The notes: a model not told the origin generated them from the sequence alone. Counted from the stretch's first letter, positions 17,380 through 27,090 are shown. The stretch: DNA of 64,000 bases from Paracoccus aminophilus JCM 7686 (GCF_000444995.1 NC_022041.1:1524001-1588000); one strand, 5' to 3'. A program made the numbers and translations.

Positions 17380-19353
17380 TCAGTTCAGCGCGCCGTCCAT
17401 ACCCGGAGGCGTGCCGAGGCCGGGAAGACTGTTCGCCCCCGAGACCGGCTTTTCGGCCCCCGCAGCGGGCTGGCCGAGGCTCTCTTCAAGGCCCGGCGGC
17501 GCGCCAAGGCCCGGCAGGCTGTTCGCGCCGGGGATCGCCGGGGTTGCCGGAGCCTCTGGCGCGGGGGCAAGCCCCGGAAGCGGGGCCAGCCCCGGCAAGC
17601 TCTCGGTTCCTGCGGGCGCGGGTGCGAGACCGGGCAGCGGGGCGAGGCCCGGCAGGCCGCCGACACCGCCACCGGTCTCCGACCCGGTCGGCGCGGGCGC
17701 AAGCGGCGCCACACCGCCAAGTGGCGGCAGTGAATTGCCGAGGTCCGGCAGCTCGAAGCTCACCTCGGCACCGGGGGTCGCATGGGCGGTCTTATTGCCG
17801 GTCACCAGCGTCGGGAACAGCACAACGATCACCGCCATCAGCAATTGCAGCAACATGAAGGGGATCGCGCCGAGATAGATCTGGCCCGAGGTCACGCCCT
17901 CGATGGTCTGGCCGGTCACCGGATCGCGATAGGCGCGCTTGGGCGCGACCGAGCGCAGGAAATGCAGCGAGAAGCCGAAGGGCGGATGCATGAACGAAGT
18001 CTGCATGACGATCCCAAGGATCACGCCGAACCAGACCAGATCTATCCCGATCGCCTTGGCCGGGGCCACGAGCAGCGGGATGACGATAAAGGCAAGCTCG
18101 AAGTAATCGAGGAAGAAGGCCAGGAAGAAGACCAGCGCCGCCACGAAGATGACAAAGCCCATCTCGCCGCCCGGCAGGCTGACCAGAAGATGCTCGATCC
18201 ACAGATGCCCGTTCACGCCGTAGAAGGTCAGCGAGAACACGCGCGCGCCCATCATGATGAACATGACGAAGGCCGAAAGGCGCGTCGTGCTTTGCAGCGC
18301 CTGTCTCAGCAGATCAAGGTTGAGGCGTTTCTTGATGATGGCGAGGACCAAAGCCCCGGCTGCCCCCATCGCGCCGCCCTCGGTCGGCGTGGCGAGGCCG
18401 AAGAAGATCGTGCCGAGAACCAGAAAGATCAGCGTCAGCGGCGGGATCAGAACGATCACCACCTGCTGGGCCAGACGCGACATCAGCCCGATCTTCAGAT
18501 GCTTGTCCAGAAGCGCGACGATATAGGCAAAGACCGCACCGGCGATCAGCCCGATCATATCGGCATTGGCGCCCCAGCTCGGCTCAAGCCAGCGATAGGT
18601 GCCATAGGTGACGCCTGCGGTCAGCAGGAAGACCACCAGAAGCGAGGTCACGCCATGGCCAAGCGTGCGCGCCTCTTTCGGCAAAGCCGGGACGAGCGAG
18701 GGCTTGAAGATCGAGAGCAGGAAGACAAAGAGGATATAGCTCGCGGTCAGCATCAGCGAGGGCAGAAGCGCGCCCTGATACATCGTGCCGACATCGACCT
18801 GAAGCTGGTCGGCCAGAACGATCAGCACGAGCGAGGGCGGCACGATCTGCGCCAAGGTCCCCGAGGCTGCGATGACGCCGGTCGCGACGCGCCGGTCATA
18901 GCCGTAGCGCAGCATGATCGGCAGCGAGATCAGCCCCATCGCGATCACCGAGGCCGCAACGACGCCGGTGGTGGCTGCAAGCAGCACGCCGACAAGGATC
19001 ACCGCATAAGCAAGCCCGCCCCGGATCGGGCCGAAGAGCTGGCCGATCGTGTCGAGAAGATCCTCGGCCATCCCCGATTTTTCAAGGATGATGCCCATGA
19101 AGGTGAAGAAGGGGATCGCAAGGAAGGTCTCGTTCGAGAACTGCGTCCACATCCGGTTCGGCAGCGTGCCGAGGAAGTTCCAATCGAGCGAGATCGTCCC
19201 ACCCGACAGCGGCGCGAGCTCGACCCCGATCAGGAAGAAGAAGAGCCCGTTTGCAGCCAGCGAGAAGGCGACGGGATAGCCCATCAGCAAAAAGGCGATG
19301 AGCGACAGGAACATGATCGGCGCCATGTTCTGCGCGATAAGCTCCATAATCAT
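17380..19353 (-). CDS. TRAP transporter large permease (DctM/TakM type) with repetitive C-terminal tail
   Basis: A 657-residue multispanning inner-membrane protein. Residues 1 to about 505 are the DctM domain with about 12-14 helices and family segments ETFLAIPFFTFMGIILEKSGMA, VAASGTLAQIVPPS, FGLATPTEGGAMGA and GIVMQTSFMHPPFGFSL. It forms the Na+-driven channel of the TRAP system. The last about 130 residues are not part of the family: a Pro/Gly/Leu/Ala-rich tail with two copies of LPGLAPLPGLAPAP and two of GANSLPGLG plus variants. Size is inflated accordingly (usual TakM-type about 450-600). It overlaps the small permease by four bases. An N-terminal MIMEL start at 19353 is accepted. Confidence 0.9.
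   Translation of the reverse strand: MIMELIAQNMAPIMFLSLIAFLLMGYPVAFSLAANGLFFFLIGVELAPLSGGTISLDWNFLGTLPNRMWTQFSNETFLAIPFFTFMGIILEKSGMAEDLLDTIGQLFGPIRGGLAYAVILVGVLLAATTGVVAASVIAMGLISLPIMLRYGYDRRVATGVIAASGTLAQIVPPSLVLIVLADQLQVDVGTMYQGALLPSLMLTASYILFVFLLSIFKPSLVPALPKEARTLGHGVTSLLVVFLLTAGVTYGTYRWLEPSWGANADMIGLIAGAVFAYIVALLDKHLKIGLMSRLAQQVVIVLIPPLTLIFLVLGTIFFGLATPTEGGAMGAAGALVLAIIKKRLNLDLLRQALQSTTRLSAFVMFIMMGARVFSLTFYGVNGHLWIEHLLVSLPGGEMGFVIFVAALVFFLAFFLDYFELAFIVIPLLVAPAKAIGIDLVWFGVILGIVMQTSFMHPPFGFSLHFLRSVAPKRAYRDPVTGQTIEGVTSGQIYLGAIPFMLLQLLMAVIVVLFPTLVTGNKTAHATPGAEVSFELPDLGNSLPPLGGVAPLAPAPTGSETGGGVGGLPGLAPLPGLAPAPAGTESLPGLAPLPGLAPAPEAPATPAIPGANSLPGLGAPPGLEESLGQPAAGAEKPVSGANSLPGLGTPPGMDGALN
17395..17690 (-). 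repeat. Degenerate Pro/Gly/Leu coding repeats in the permease tail
   Basis: The 3' end of the large-permease gene encodes duplicated segments (LPGLAPLPGLAPAP twice; GANSLPGLG-x-PPG twice, with a related GLEESLGQ spacer). The DNA copies have diverged slightly, so this is an old coding repeat rather than a fresh slippage tract. The tail is predicted disordered and follows the last membrane helix. Confidence 0.75.
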
Positions 19354-20060
19354 TCTTGGTCTCTCGTCTTTTCTTGGGAGGGCATCCGGCCCGCATCAGG
19401 CAAACTGGCATCTAGCAAATTGACATCAGGCAGGGGCACGAAGAGCTTCGTCTTCATGTCGCGCGCAATCGCTTCGGCTTCGGCGTCAAGCGCCTCGTGC
19501 TGCGAGAGCCCCGCGCCGATATCAGGCAGCTTGCCCGACAGCACCGCGATGCGCTTGATGATCTCGGAAATCGCCTGAGCCAGCAGCAGGGCAAAGCCCA
19601 CAAGCAGCATGGCCTTGGCGGGCCAGATCACCAGACCGCCGGCATTGGTCGACATCTCATGCGAGCGGAACGAGCGCATGACCCACGGGTAAAGATACCA
19701 GACCATCAGCGTGACGAAAGGCAGCAGGAAGAAGATATGACCGAAGAGGTCGATCCAGTTCTGCGTACGCCGCGACCAACGCGAATAGATCAGGTCGATC
19801 CGGATATGCTCGTTTTGCAAAAACGTATAGGCGGCAGCCCCCATGAAGGCGGCGCCAAAGAGATACCATTGCATCTCAAGCCAGGCGTTGGTCTTGTAAT
19901 ATTGCGCAAACCCCGTATCGATCCACAGCCATGAAGCCTTGCGGATGATCGCATTGACGGCGCTGATCAGGATTGCAGCGAGAATGAACCAGCTGACCGC
20001 GCGACCGACGATGGTAGTCAGCCGGTCAATGGCGCGGGAAAGGGCCAAGAGCCCGTCCAT
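19350..20060 (-). CDS. TRAP transporter small permease (DctQ/TakQ type)
   Basis: A 236-residue inner-membrane protein with four hydrophobic helices: WFILAAILISAVNAII, LFGAAFMGAAAYTFL, IFFLLPFVTLMVWYL and AMLLVGFALLLAQAISEII. The segment FLQNEHIRIDLIYSRWS is the DctQ signature (HVRVD-like). C-terminal residues 180-236 are an unusually long soluble tail. With the large permease it forms the TRAP membrane complex. The ATG at 20060 is used because AAGGGGGTT lies just before it; the longer frame upstream is not family-like. First gene of the permease pair. Confidence 0.88.
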   Translation of the reverse strand: MDGLLALSRAIDRLTTIVGRAVSWFILAAILISAVNAIIRKASWLWIDTGFAQYYKTNAWLEMQWYLFGAAFMGAAAYTFLQNEHIRIDLIYSRWSRRTQNWIDLFGHIFFLLPFVTLMVWYLYPWVMRSFRSHEMSTNAGGLVIWPAKAMLLVGFALLLAQAISEIIKRIAVLSGKLPDIGAGLSQHEALDAEAEAIARDMKTKLFVPLPDVNLLDASLPDAGRMPSQEKTRDQE

Positions 20061-20181
20061 CGGAACCCCCTTGTATATCGTTTGAATTCCGCGCCCCGGC
20101 TCACTTTGGGCAAAGCCGGGAGGGGAGCGGAATTGTTGCAAAAAATGGTGAACGTGCCATACGTTCGATCCAGTTGAGATT

Positions 20182-20961
20182 CTACAGCTTTTCGGCCATG
20201 GCGGCCACAAGCGCCAACAAGGCGCCGACCTCTCCGCTTTGCTGGATCGCGCCGAAAACATCCCCGGTCGCGCCGCCAAGTTTCTGATATGCCATGCGTT
20301 TGACATAAAGCTGTGCGAAGGCGCAGCCGAAAATCACCGCGAGAAATGGCCATAGACCCGGCCATGCCCCCGAAAGTGACGCGACGGCACAAAGCGCTAG
20401 CGCGCTTGTCTGGGCCAGAACAACCCCCATGGCGTTAGGCTGGCCGGCGGATTTGCCAAGCCCGTCGGTGCGTGCAGGTTTCATCAGCGCCATCGCCGTG
20501 ACCATGCCCGCGCGCGATAGCGCCGGGATTACCAGAAGGGCTGCCACAGCGGCGACGGGAGCAAGGCTTGCCAAGGCCGCCACCCGCAAAGCCGTCACCA
20601 GCCCAAGCGTCAGCGCGCCATAAGAGCCGATGCGGGAATCGCGCATGATCTCGAGCCGTCGTGCGGGGTCGCGCCCGCCCAGACCGTCTGCCAGATCGGC
20701 CAACCCGTCCTCATGAAGCCCGCCCGTGAGCCAGATCTGCACCCCGACCGCCAGAAGCGCGGCCAACACCGGCGTCAGGCCAAGCCAGAGCGCCACGCCA
20801 TAAACCAGCCCCGCCCCCGCGCCGATCACCAGACCGACCAGCGGAAACGCCCAGGCCGCGCGCGCAAGCGGCGGCGGATGGGCGGGCAAGAACCGCCCCA
20901 GCGGCAGCCGGGTCAGCCAGACCAGCGCCAGAACCGCCTCGGCCAAGGCGTTACGCACCAA
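20182..20961 (-). CDS. cobS: Adenosylcobinamide-GDP ribazoletransferase (cobalamin synthase)
   Basis: A 259-residue integral membrane enzyme joining adenosylcobinamide-GDP to alpha-ribazole (phosphate) in the last step of cobalamin synthesis. The metal-binding motif GGLHEDGLADLADGLGG and DSRIGSYGAL are intact, followed by several hydrophobic helices and the GGATGDVFGA motif. The start codon is not ATG: the frame opens TTG (20961) then GTG (20958), and CobS homologues make either possible. The gene overlaps the end of cobT by 8-11 bases, so it is translationally coupled. Last gene of cobU-cobT-cobS. Confidence 0.92.
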   Translation of the reverse strand: MVRNALAEAVLALVWLTRLPLGRFLPAHPPPLARAAWAFPLVGLVIGAGAGLVYGVALWLGLTPVLAALLAVGVQIWLTGGLHEDGLADLADGLGGRDPARRLEIMRDSRIGSYGALTLGLVTALRVAALASLAPVAAVAALLVIPALSRAGMVTAMALMKPARTDGLGKSAGQPNAMGVVLAQTSALALCAVASLSGAWPGLWPFLAVIFGCAFAQLYVKRMAYQKLGGATGDVFGAIQQSGEVGALLALVAAMAEKL

Positions 20962-21916
20962 TTCCCGCCTCGGCGAAAGTGGCCATGCCGTTGTGGCATT
21001 CGAGCGCGGCGCGCAAAAGCATCAGCGCAACCGCCGCGCCGCTGCCCTCGCCCAGCCGCATATCGAGCGCCACGACCGGCTCTTTGCGCAAAGCGGCGAC
21101 AAGGCGGTGATGCCCGGGCTCGGCGCTCAGATGGCCGATCAGGCAATGATCGAGCGCAGTCGCATCGTCACGCAGCAAGACGGCGGCCGCGGCCGAGCAG
21201 ATGAAACCGTCGAGGATGACCGGAAGGCCAAGCGCGCGGGCGCGCTGCACCGCGCCGCAGATCGCCGCCTGTTCGCGCCCGCCGAAAGCGGCCAGCGTGT
21301 CGCGCGTCGTCCGCACGCCCCGGTGACGGGCAAGCCCCTCATCGACGACCCCGGCCTTCCGCGCGAGGCCGTCCGCATCCGAGCCGGTGCCCGGTCCGAC
21401 CCAATCGCGCCCGGTGCCGCCAAACGTCGCGGCGGCCAGAGCGGCAGCGATGGTCGAATTGCCGATCCCCATTTCGCCCAAGACCAGCACGTCGGCCTTG
21501 CGATCAACTGCGGCGGCGCCGCGCGCCATCGCGGCCTCGACCTCGGCCAAGCTCATCGCAGGACCGGCGGTGAAATCGGAGGTCGGCTGGTCAAGATCCA
21601 GCGCCACGACCGAAAGCTCCGCCCCGGCAATCCGGCAGATCTGGTTGATCGCGGCCCCGCCCGCCTCGAAATTCCGCACCATCAGCGCGGTGACCTCTTG
21701 CGGGAAAGGATTGACGCCGCGCATGCAAATGCCGTGATTTCCGGCGAAAACCACCGCCTGCGCCCGCTCGATCCGAGGATCGGGCCGACCCTGCCAGCCC
21801 GCCATGAATTCGGCGAGGCTTTCGAAACGGCCAAGTGAGCCCGGCGGTTTGGTAAGCTGCATCTGGCGTGCGCGCGCCTCGCGGGCGGCGGTTTCGTTAA
21901 ATTCGGCCAAAATCAT
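20951..21916 (-). CDS. cobT: Nicotinate-nucleotide-dimethylbenzimidazole phosphoribosyltransferase
   Basis: A 321-residue CobT, which activates the lower ligand dimethylbenzimidazole to alpha-ribazole phosphate. Blocks: KPPGSLGRFESLAEFMAGWQ, FAGNHGICMRGVNPFPQEVTALM, GEMGIGNSTIAAAL, AAVLLRD and MRLGEGSGAAVAL, whose Glu is the expected catalytic base. AGNHG with Asn is the usual alphaproteobacterial form. The gene overlaps cobU by 20 bases at its start and cobS at its end. Known in older Pseudomonas denitrificans nomenclature as cobU, so symbol use varies. Confidence 0.94.
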   Translation of the reverse strand: MILAEFNETAAREARARQMQLTKPPGSLGRFESLAEFMAGWQGRPDPRIERAQAVVFAGNHGICMRGVNPFPQEVTALMVRNFEAGGAAINQICRIAGAELSVVALDLDQPTSDFTAGPAMSLAEVEAAMARGAAAVDRKADVLVLGEMGIGNSTIAAALAAATFGGTGRDWVGPGTGSDADGLARKAGVVDEGLARHRGVRTTRDTLAAFGGREQAAICGAVQRARALGLPVILDGFICSAAAAVLLRDDATALDHCLIGHLSAEPGHHRLVAALRKEPVVALDMRLGEGSGAAVALMLLRAALECHNGMATFAEAGIGA

Positions 21917-22424
21917 GCTCCTGCGGTTTCAGCCGTAGCGGCAGACCGCTGACAGCCATCCAGACCTCATCCGCGATTTCGGCCACGGCTTGGTTCATCC
22001 AACCGTGTTCATCGCGAAAGCGTCTGGCGAGTTTGTTGTCGGGGACAATGCCCAGCCCAAGCTCATTGGTCACGAGCACCACCGGAGAGGCCTGCGCGGC
22101 GAGGACATGGCAGAGCGCCGCGACATCGGCGCGCCCTTCCAGATTGGCGAGCCACAGCGTCAGGCAATCGACCAGCCGCACCCCCTGCCCGTCGCTTCGC
22201 ACCAAGGCGCCGGCAAGATCGCGCGGCTCTTCGATCGTCGTCCAGCCCGCGCCGCGACGGTCGCGATGCAGCCCGATACGCTGCGTCATTTCCTCGTCGA
22301 AAGGCTCGGCCGTGGCGATATAGATCGCCGGTCCCCCAAGCCGCGCAACCAGCTTTTCTGCAAGCACGGACTTACCCGAGCGCGCGCCGCCGGTCACAAG
22401 ATGAATACGGTTCTTCTGTCCCAT
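21897..22424 (-). CDS. cobU: Adenosylcobinamide kinase / adenosylcobinamide-phosphate guanylyltransferase
   Basis: A 175-residue bifunctional enzyme (also called CobP). P-loop GGARSGKS at residues 12-19, the YIATAEPFDEEM block, the histidine that carries GMP in the RIGLHRDRR segment, DCLTLWLAN and VTNELGLGIVP are all present. It phosphorylates and then guanylylates adenosylcobinamide. First gene of the cobU-cobT-cobS run; it overlaps cobT by 20 bases. Start ATG 22424 is set by homology, with only a weak ribosome binding site. The promoter region is shared with the divergent oligopeptide-binding gene 121 bases away; I see no cobalamin riboswitch there. Confidence 0.93.
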   Translation of the reverse strand: MGQKNRIHLVTGGARSGKSVLAEKLVARLGGPAIYIATAEPFDEEMTQRIGLHRDRRGAGWTTIEEPRDLAGALVRSDGQGVRLVDCLTLWLANLEGRADVAALCHVLAAQASPVVLVTNELGLGIVPDNKLARRFRDEHGWMNQAVAEIADEVWMAVSGLPLRLKPQEHDFGRI

Positions 22425-22545
22425 GGGGCGGTTTTCCCATGAACGCGGCGCAGTTGGAACCCCGCATGACGCTTGCCGGATTTGTCCGATTAGGTCAATT
22501 CTAAGAGAGTGCAATTCGTATCCCCACCGAAGTGGAGAAGACCTC

Positions 22546-24150
22546 ATGCAAAAACTTTTCCTGACCACGGCGCTTTTCTGCGCGCTCGCCGCCCCGAGCT
22601 TCGCGGCAAAGCCCGCCGAGGGCGAAAAGCTGGCCGACAAGCAAGAGCTGAATTACTGGCTGCTTGACGCGCTGAAAACGCTCGACCCCGGCAAGAACAC
22701 CGACCGTGAGGGCTCTGATGCCCTACGCCAGCTTTTTGAAGGTTTGATGAACGAGGACCTTCACGGCGCGGTGGTTCCGGGCGTTGCCGAGAGCTATGAG
22801 GTCAGCGACGACAAGAAGACCTACACCTTCCATCTGCGCGACGCGAAATGGTCGAATGGCGATCCGGTCACGGCCAATGACTTCGTCTATGCATGGCGCC
22901 GCGTCGCCGATCCGGCGACGGCCAGCGAATATGCCTGGTTTCTGGAGCTGATGAATGTCGAAAATGCCAGTGCCGTGGTCAAGGCCGAGAAAAAGCCCGA
23001 TGAGCTTGGCGTCAAGGCGCTGGATGATAAGACGCTTGAGGTCAAGCTGACCGCCGCGACCCCCTACTTCCTTAAGACTCTGGCTCATCCCGCGACCTTC
23101 CCGGTGCCGCAAAAGGTGATCGAGGCCGAGGGCGACAAATGGACTCAGGCCGGAAAGCTCGTGAGCAACGGCGCTTATAAGCTCGACCGCCATGATCTGG
23201 GCGTGCAGGCGGTGATGAGCAAGAATGACAATTACTGGGATGCGGCGAATACCGTTCTGACCACCCTGCGCTTCGTCACGGTGAACGACCAGAACATCGG
23301 CCTGACGCGCTATCTGGCCGGAGAGCTCGACTGGATGGACCGCACCCCGGCGGGGCAGTTCCCGCGGCTTCAGAAGGAATATCCCGATCAGGCGGTCTCG
23401 GTGCCGGATGCCTGCTCTTACGCCTATCTCTTCAATCTGTCCGATAAGGGCCCGAAAGAGCTCAAGGATTTGCGCGTGCGTCAGGCTTTGTCCTATGCCG
23501 TCGATCGCGACATCATTGTCGACAAGGTGCTGCAGGGCGGCCAGAAACCGGCCTATTGGTGGACCCATTGGGCGGTCGAAGGCTTCCAGAAGCCCGATAT
23601 CGAAATGGGGAAATGGACTCAGGCCGAGCGTGTCGAAAAGGCGAAGGCACTTCTCAAGGAAGCCGGATACGGTCCTGAAAATCCGTTGAAAATCACCATT
23701 CAGTATAACACCTCGGACGACCACAAGAAACTTGCCGTCGCCGTCCAGCAGTTCTGGAAACAGATCGGCGTTCAGGCCGAGCTTGCGAATTATGAATGGA
23801 AGGTTCACACCGACCGGCTGCAAAATCAGGACTTCCAGGTCGCTCGCTATGCCTGGTGCGCCGATTACAACGAGCCCTCGACCTTCCTCGATTATTTCCG
23901 CACCGGCGGCTATAACAACGGCAAATGGTCAAATGCCGAATATGACAAGCTGCTCGAAGAAGCAAAGACCGCCGCCGACACCGGCCCGATCTACAAAAAG
24001 GCCGAAGAGGTGCTGATCGGCGATATGGCTCTGGTCCCGGTCTATCACTATTCCAAACCGATGATGATCAAGCCCGATCTGCGCGGCTGGCCCAAGGACA
24101 ATGTGATGAACGACTGGTACGCCAAGGATATGTATCGGGTCGCGCCCTAA
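22546..24150 (+). CDS. oppA: Peptide ABC transporter substrate-binding protein (OppA type)
   Basis: A 534-residue periplasmic protein of the SBP_bac_5 family with a Sec signal (MQKLFLTTALFCALAAPSFA). Family blocks: YTFHLRDAKWSNGDPVTANDFVYAWRR, TPYFLKTLAHPATFPVPQ and the C-terminal DYNEPSTFLDYF and YHYSKPMMIKP segments, which are close to E. coli OppA/MppA rather than DppA, so oligopeptides (or murein peptides) are the probable ligand. GGAGAAG lies six bases before ATG 22546. It heads a five-gene operon oppABCDF on the plus strand, complete and in canonical order. Confidence 0.9.
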   Translation: MQKLFLTTALFCALAAPSFAAKPAEGEKLADKQELNYWLLDALKTLDPGKNTDREGSDALRQLFEGLMNEDLHGAVVPGVAESYEVSDDKKTYTFHLRDAKWSNGDPVTANDFVYAWRRVADPATASEYAWFLELMNVENASAVVKAEKKPDELGVKALDDKTLEVKLTAATPYFLKTLAHPATFPVPQKVIEAEGDKWTQAGKLVSNGAYKLDRHDLGVQAVMSKNDNYWDAANTVLTTLRFVTVNDQNIGLTRYLAGELDWMDRTPAGQFPRLQKEYPDQAVSVPDACSYAYLFNLSDKGPKELKDLRVRQALSYAVDRDIIVDKVLQGGQKPAYWWTHWAVEGFQKPDIEMGKWTQAERVEKAKALLKEAGYGPENPLKITIQYNTSDDHKKLAVAVQQFWKQIGVQAELANYEWKVHTDRLQNQDFQVARYAWCADYNEPSTFLDYFRTGGYNNGKWSNAEYDKLLEEAKTAADTGPIYKKAEEVLIGDMALVPVYHYSKPMMIKPDLRGWPKDNVMNDWYAKDMYRVAP

Positions 24151-24222
24151 GCCTGTTCACGGGCTGGCCCTTCGGGGCCGCCCTTTCCGGTTTGTCCGGC
24201 ACCTTGCCTTGGGAACCTGTAC

Positions 24223-25140
24223 ATGTTCGGTTTCATTTTGCGGCGTCTTTCCATCGCCATTCCGACCCTGCTTTTATTGATCCTTGTTTCATTTCTTCTG
24301 ATGCATGCCGCGCCCGGCGGGCCGTTCACGCAAGAGCGCCAGTTGCCGCAGCAGGTGCTCGACAATCTCAATGCGAAATATGGGCTGAATGATCCGCTCT
24401 GGATGCAGGTCGGCAGCTATATCTGGGGAATCGTTGCGCATTTCGACTTCGGGCCAAGCTTCGTCTATCCTGACCGCAGCGTGAACCAGATCATTGCCGC
24501 GGGTTTCCCGGTGACGCTGACCTATGGCGCGATTGCCTTTGTGCTGGCGGTGGTCGTGGGCGTCGCCTTGGGCACGGTCGCCGCGATCCGGCACAACAGC
24601 TGGCTCGATTACCTGGCGGTAGGCACCTCGATCACCGCGCAGGTTCTGCCGAATTTCGTCATGGCGCCGCTTCTCGTGCTGGTCTTCACGCTGTGGCTCG
24701 GCTGGCTGCCCGGAGGCGGCTGGGGCGGGCCGATTTACTGGATCATGCCGGTGATCGCCATGTCGACGAGCTTCATGGCCTCGATCGCGCGGATCACGCG
24801 GTCCTCGATGCTGGAAGTGCTCAGCTCGAACCACATCCGCACCGCCCGCGCCAAGGGGCTCTCGGAGCGCAAGGTCATCCTGCGCCATGCGCTCAAACCC
24901 GCGCTTTTGCCGGTGATTTCCTATCTCGGCCCGGCGTTTGTGTCGATGGTGACGGGCTCGGTGGTGATCGACATGTATTTCTCGACCGGAGGGATCGGGC
25001 GCAGCTTCGTCGATTCCGCGCTCAACCGCGATTACGCGGTGATGATGGGGATCACCATCCTTGTCGGGGCGCTGACCATTCTGTTTTCGCTGATTGTCGA
25101 TGTGCTTTATGCATGGATCGACCCCAAGATCAGGTATTGA
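24223..25140 (+). CDS. oppB: Oligopeptide ABC transporter permease OppB
   Basis: A 305-residue inner-membrane permease with six helices. N-terminal FGFILRRLSIAIPTLLLLILVSF and HAAPGGPF are the OppB signature start; the EAA loop that contacts the ATPase is HIRTARAKGLSERKVILRHALKPALLP. It lies 72 bases after oppA and four bases before oppC. It pairs with OppC to form the channel. Nothing unusual. Confidence 0.93.
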   Translation: MFGFILRRLSIAIPTLLLLILVSFLLMHAAPGGPFTQERQLPQQVLDNLNAKYGLNDPLWMQVGSYIWGIVAHFDFGPSFVYPDRSVNQIIAAGFPVTLTYGAIAFVLAVVVGVALGTVAAIRHNSWLDYLAVGTSITAQVLPNFVMAPLLVLVFTLWLGWLPGGGWGGPIYWIMPVIAMSTSFMASIARITRSSMLEVLSSNHIRTARAKGLSERKVILRHALKPALLPVISYLGPAFVSMVTGSVVIDMYFSTGGIGRSFVDSALNRDYAVMMGITILVGALTILFSLIVDVLYAWIDPKIRY

Positions 25141-25144
25141 TGCT

Positions 25145-26074
25145 ATGACCATGATCGATCAACAGAAAATGAAGGGCTTCGCCGAGCGCATGGCGGGCGC
25201 CGAGGTCAAGGGCCGCAGCCCATGGGCCGATGCAAGGCGTCGCTTTCGCCGCAACAAGGCGGCCATGGTCGGGCTGGTCATCCTGATCCTCGTCGGGCTT
25301 TTTGCGATCTTCGGCAGCTATCTGGCGACCTGGTCGAATGAGGAAATGGATTTCTCGATCATGGGACAGGCGGCCGAGCTTGGCGCGCCCAGTTGGTCGA
25401 GCGGGCATTATTTCGGCACCGACAATCTCGGCCGCGATCTCTATTCACGCACGGTTCAGGGCACGCAGGTCTCGCTTCTGGTCGGGCTGATCGGCGCCGC
25501 GATCGCGGTCGTGGTCGGCACGCTTTACGGCGCAGTCGCGGGCTATGCCGGTGGGCGCGTCGACACGATCATGATGCGCCTTGTCGATGTGCTTCTGGCC
25601 ATTCCTTACATGTTCGTCCTCATCCTGCTTTTGGTGATGTTCGGGCGGTCGATGTCGATGCTCTTTTTGGGCATCGGGCTGATCTCGTGGCTGGAAATGT
25701 CAAGAATCGTTCGAGGTCAGACGCTTACGCTGAAGAACCGAGAATTTATCGAGGCCGCGCGCGCCACGGGCGTGCCCGCTTGGAGGATCATCCTGCGCCA
25801 TATCGTGCCGAACCTTCTGGGTGTCGTCGCGGTCTATGCCACGCTTTTGGTGCCGCTGATGATCCTGTCGGAAAGCTTCATCAGCTTTCTCGGCCTTGGC
25901 GTGCAGGAGCCTCTGACCTCATGGGGCGCGCTGATTTCTGAGGGCGCGGGGACGATGAATTACGGCACGCTCTGGCAGCTCCTCTTCCCGCTTTTCTTCT
26001 TCTGCATCACGCTTTTCGCCTTCTTCTTCGTTGGCGACGGGCTGCGCGATGCGCTTGATCCGAAGGACCGCTGA
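25145..26074 (+). CDS. oppC: Oligopeptide ABC transporter permease OppC
   Basis: A 309-residue permease. After a cytoplasmic N-terminus comes the OppC_N helix (RRNKAAMVGLVILILVGLFAIFG), then HYFGTDNLGRDLYSRTVQGTQ and the EAA loop FIEAARATGVPAWRIILRHIVPN, ending FVGDGLRDALDPKDR. It partners OppB. The ATG at 25145 is five bases after the oppB stop; ATG 25151 is an alternative. The downstream oppD begins one base after its stop. Confidence 0.93.
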   Translation: MTMIDQQKMKGFAERMAGAEVKGRSPWADARRRFRRNKAAMVGLVILILVGLFAIFGSYLATWSNEEMDFSIMGQAAELGAPSWSSGHYFGTDNLGRDLYSRTVQGTQVSLLVGLIGAAIAVVVGTLYGAVAGYAGGRVDTIMMRLVDVLLAIPYMFVLILLLVMFGRSMSMLFLGIGLISWLEMSRIVRGQTLTLKNREFIEAARATGVPAWRIILRHIVPNLLGVVAVYATLLVPLMILSESFISFLGLGVQEPLTSWGALISEGAGTMNYGTLWQLLFPLFFFCITLFAFFFVGDGLRDALDPKDR

Positions 26075-26075
26075 C

Positions 26076-27090
26076 ATGCTTTTAGAGGTCAAGGACCTGA
26101 ATGTCCGCTTTCGCACCACCGATGGCGAGGTCAGCGCGGTCAATGGCATCGACCTGACGCTCGACCGGGGCGAGACGCTTGGCATCGTCGGCGAAAGCGG
26201 CTCTGGCAAAAGCCAGTTCGCATTTTCGATCATGGGGCTTTTGGCCAAGAACGGACGGGCGAGCGGTTCTGTCCGCTTTGACGGGCGCGAGATCCTGAAT
26301 GCGCCGATCAAGGAGCTGAACAAGATCCGCGCCGAAAAGATCGCCATGGTCTTTCAAGACCCGATGACCAGCCTCAACCCCTATATGCGGGTCTCGGACC
26401 AGATGGCCGAGGTCTTGATGCTGCACAAGGGCATGGGCAAGGCACAGGCGGTCGCCGAAAGCGTGCAGATGCTCGATGCGGTCAAGATCCCCGATGCCAA
26501 GGGCCGGATCCGACTTTATCCGCATGAATTCTCGGGCGGGATGCGCCAGCGGGTGATGATCGCCATGTCGCTGCTCTGCCGGCCCGAGCTTTTGATCGCC
26601 GATGAGCCGACCACCGCGCTCGATGTGACGGTTCAAGCGCAGATTATGGAGCTTCTCGCCGATCTCCAGCGCGAATTCGGCATGGCGATGATCCTGATCA
26701 CCCATGATCTCGGCGTGGTCGCGGGCTCGTGCGAGCGGGTTGTGGTGATGTATGGCGGCCGCATGATGGAGAAGGGTCCGACCGATCCGATCTTCGCCGC
26801 GCCGTCCCACCCCTATACGCAGGGGCTTTTGGCCGCGATCCCGCGCATCGACCAGAAGGGCGAAGAGCTCTCGGCGATCCCGGGCAGCCCGCCCAATATG
26901 ACCGCGCCGCCGCCGGGCTGTCCCTTCGCGCCGCGCTGCGGTTTCGAGATGGAGATCTGCACGCGCGAGATGCCGCCGCTTCTGCCCTTCGGCACCGCGC
27001 GCGCCCGCGCCTGTCATTCCCCGATCGCCAATGTCTGGGCGGGACCGATCGTGAAGCCCGAGACGGCCGCGCTCGCAGAGGAGGCCGACC

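Noticed and set aside
22425..22545. Cobalamin riboswitch before cobU
   Set aside because: The leader is short and shows no GCCACTG-type B12 box.
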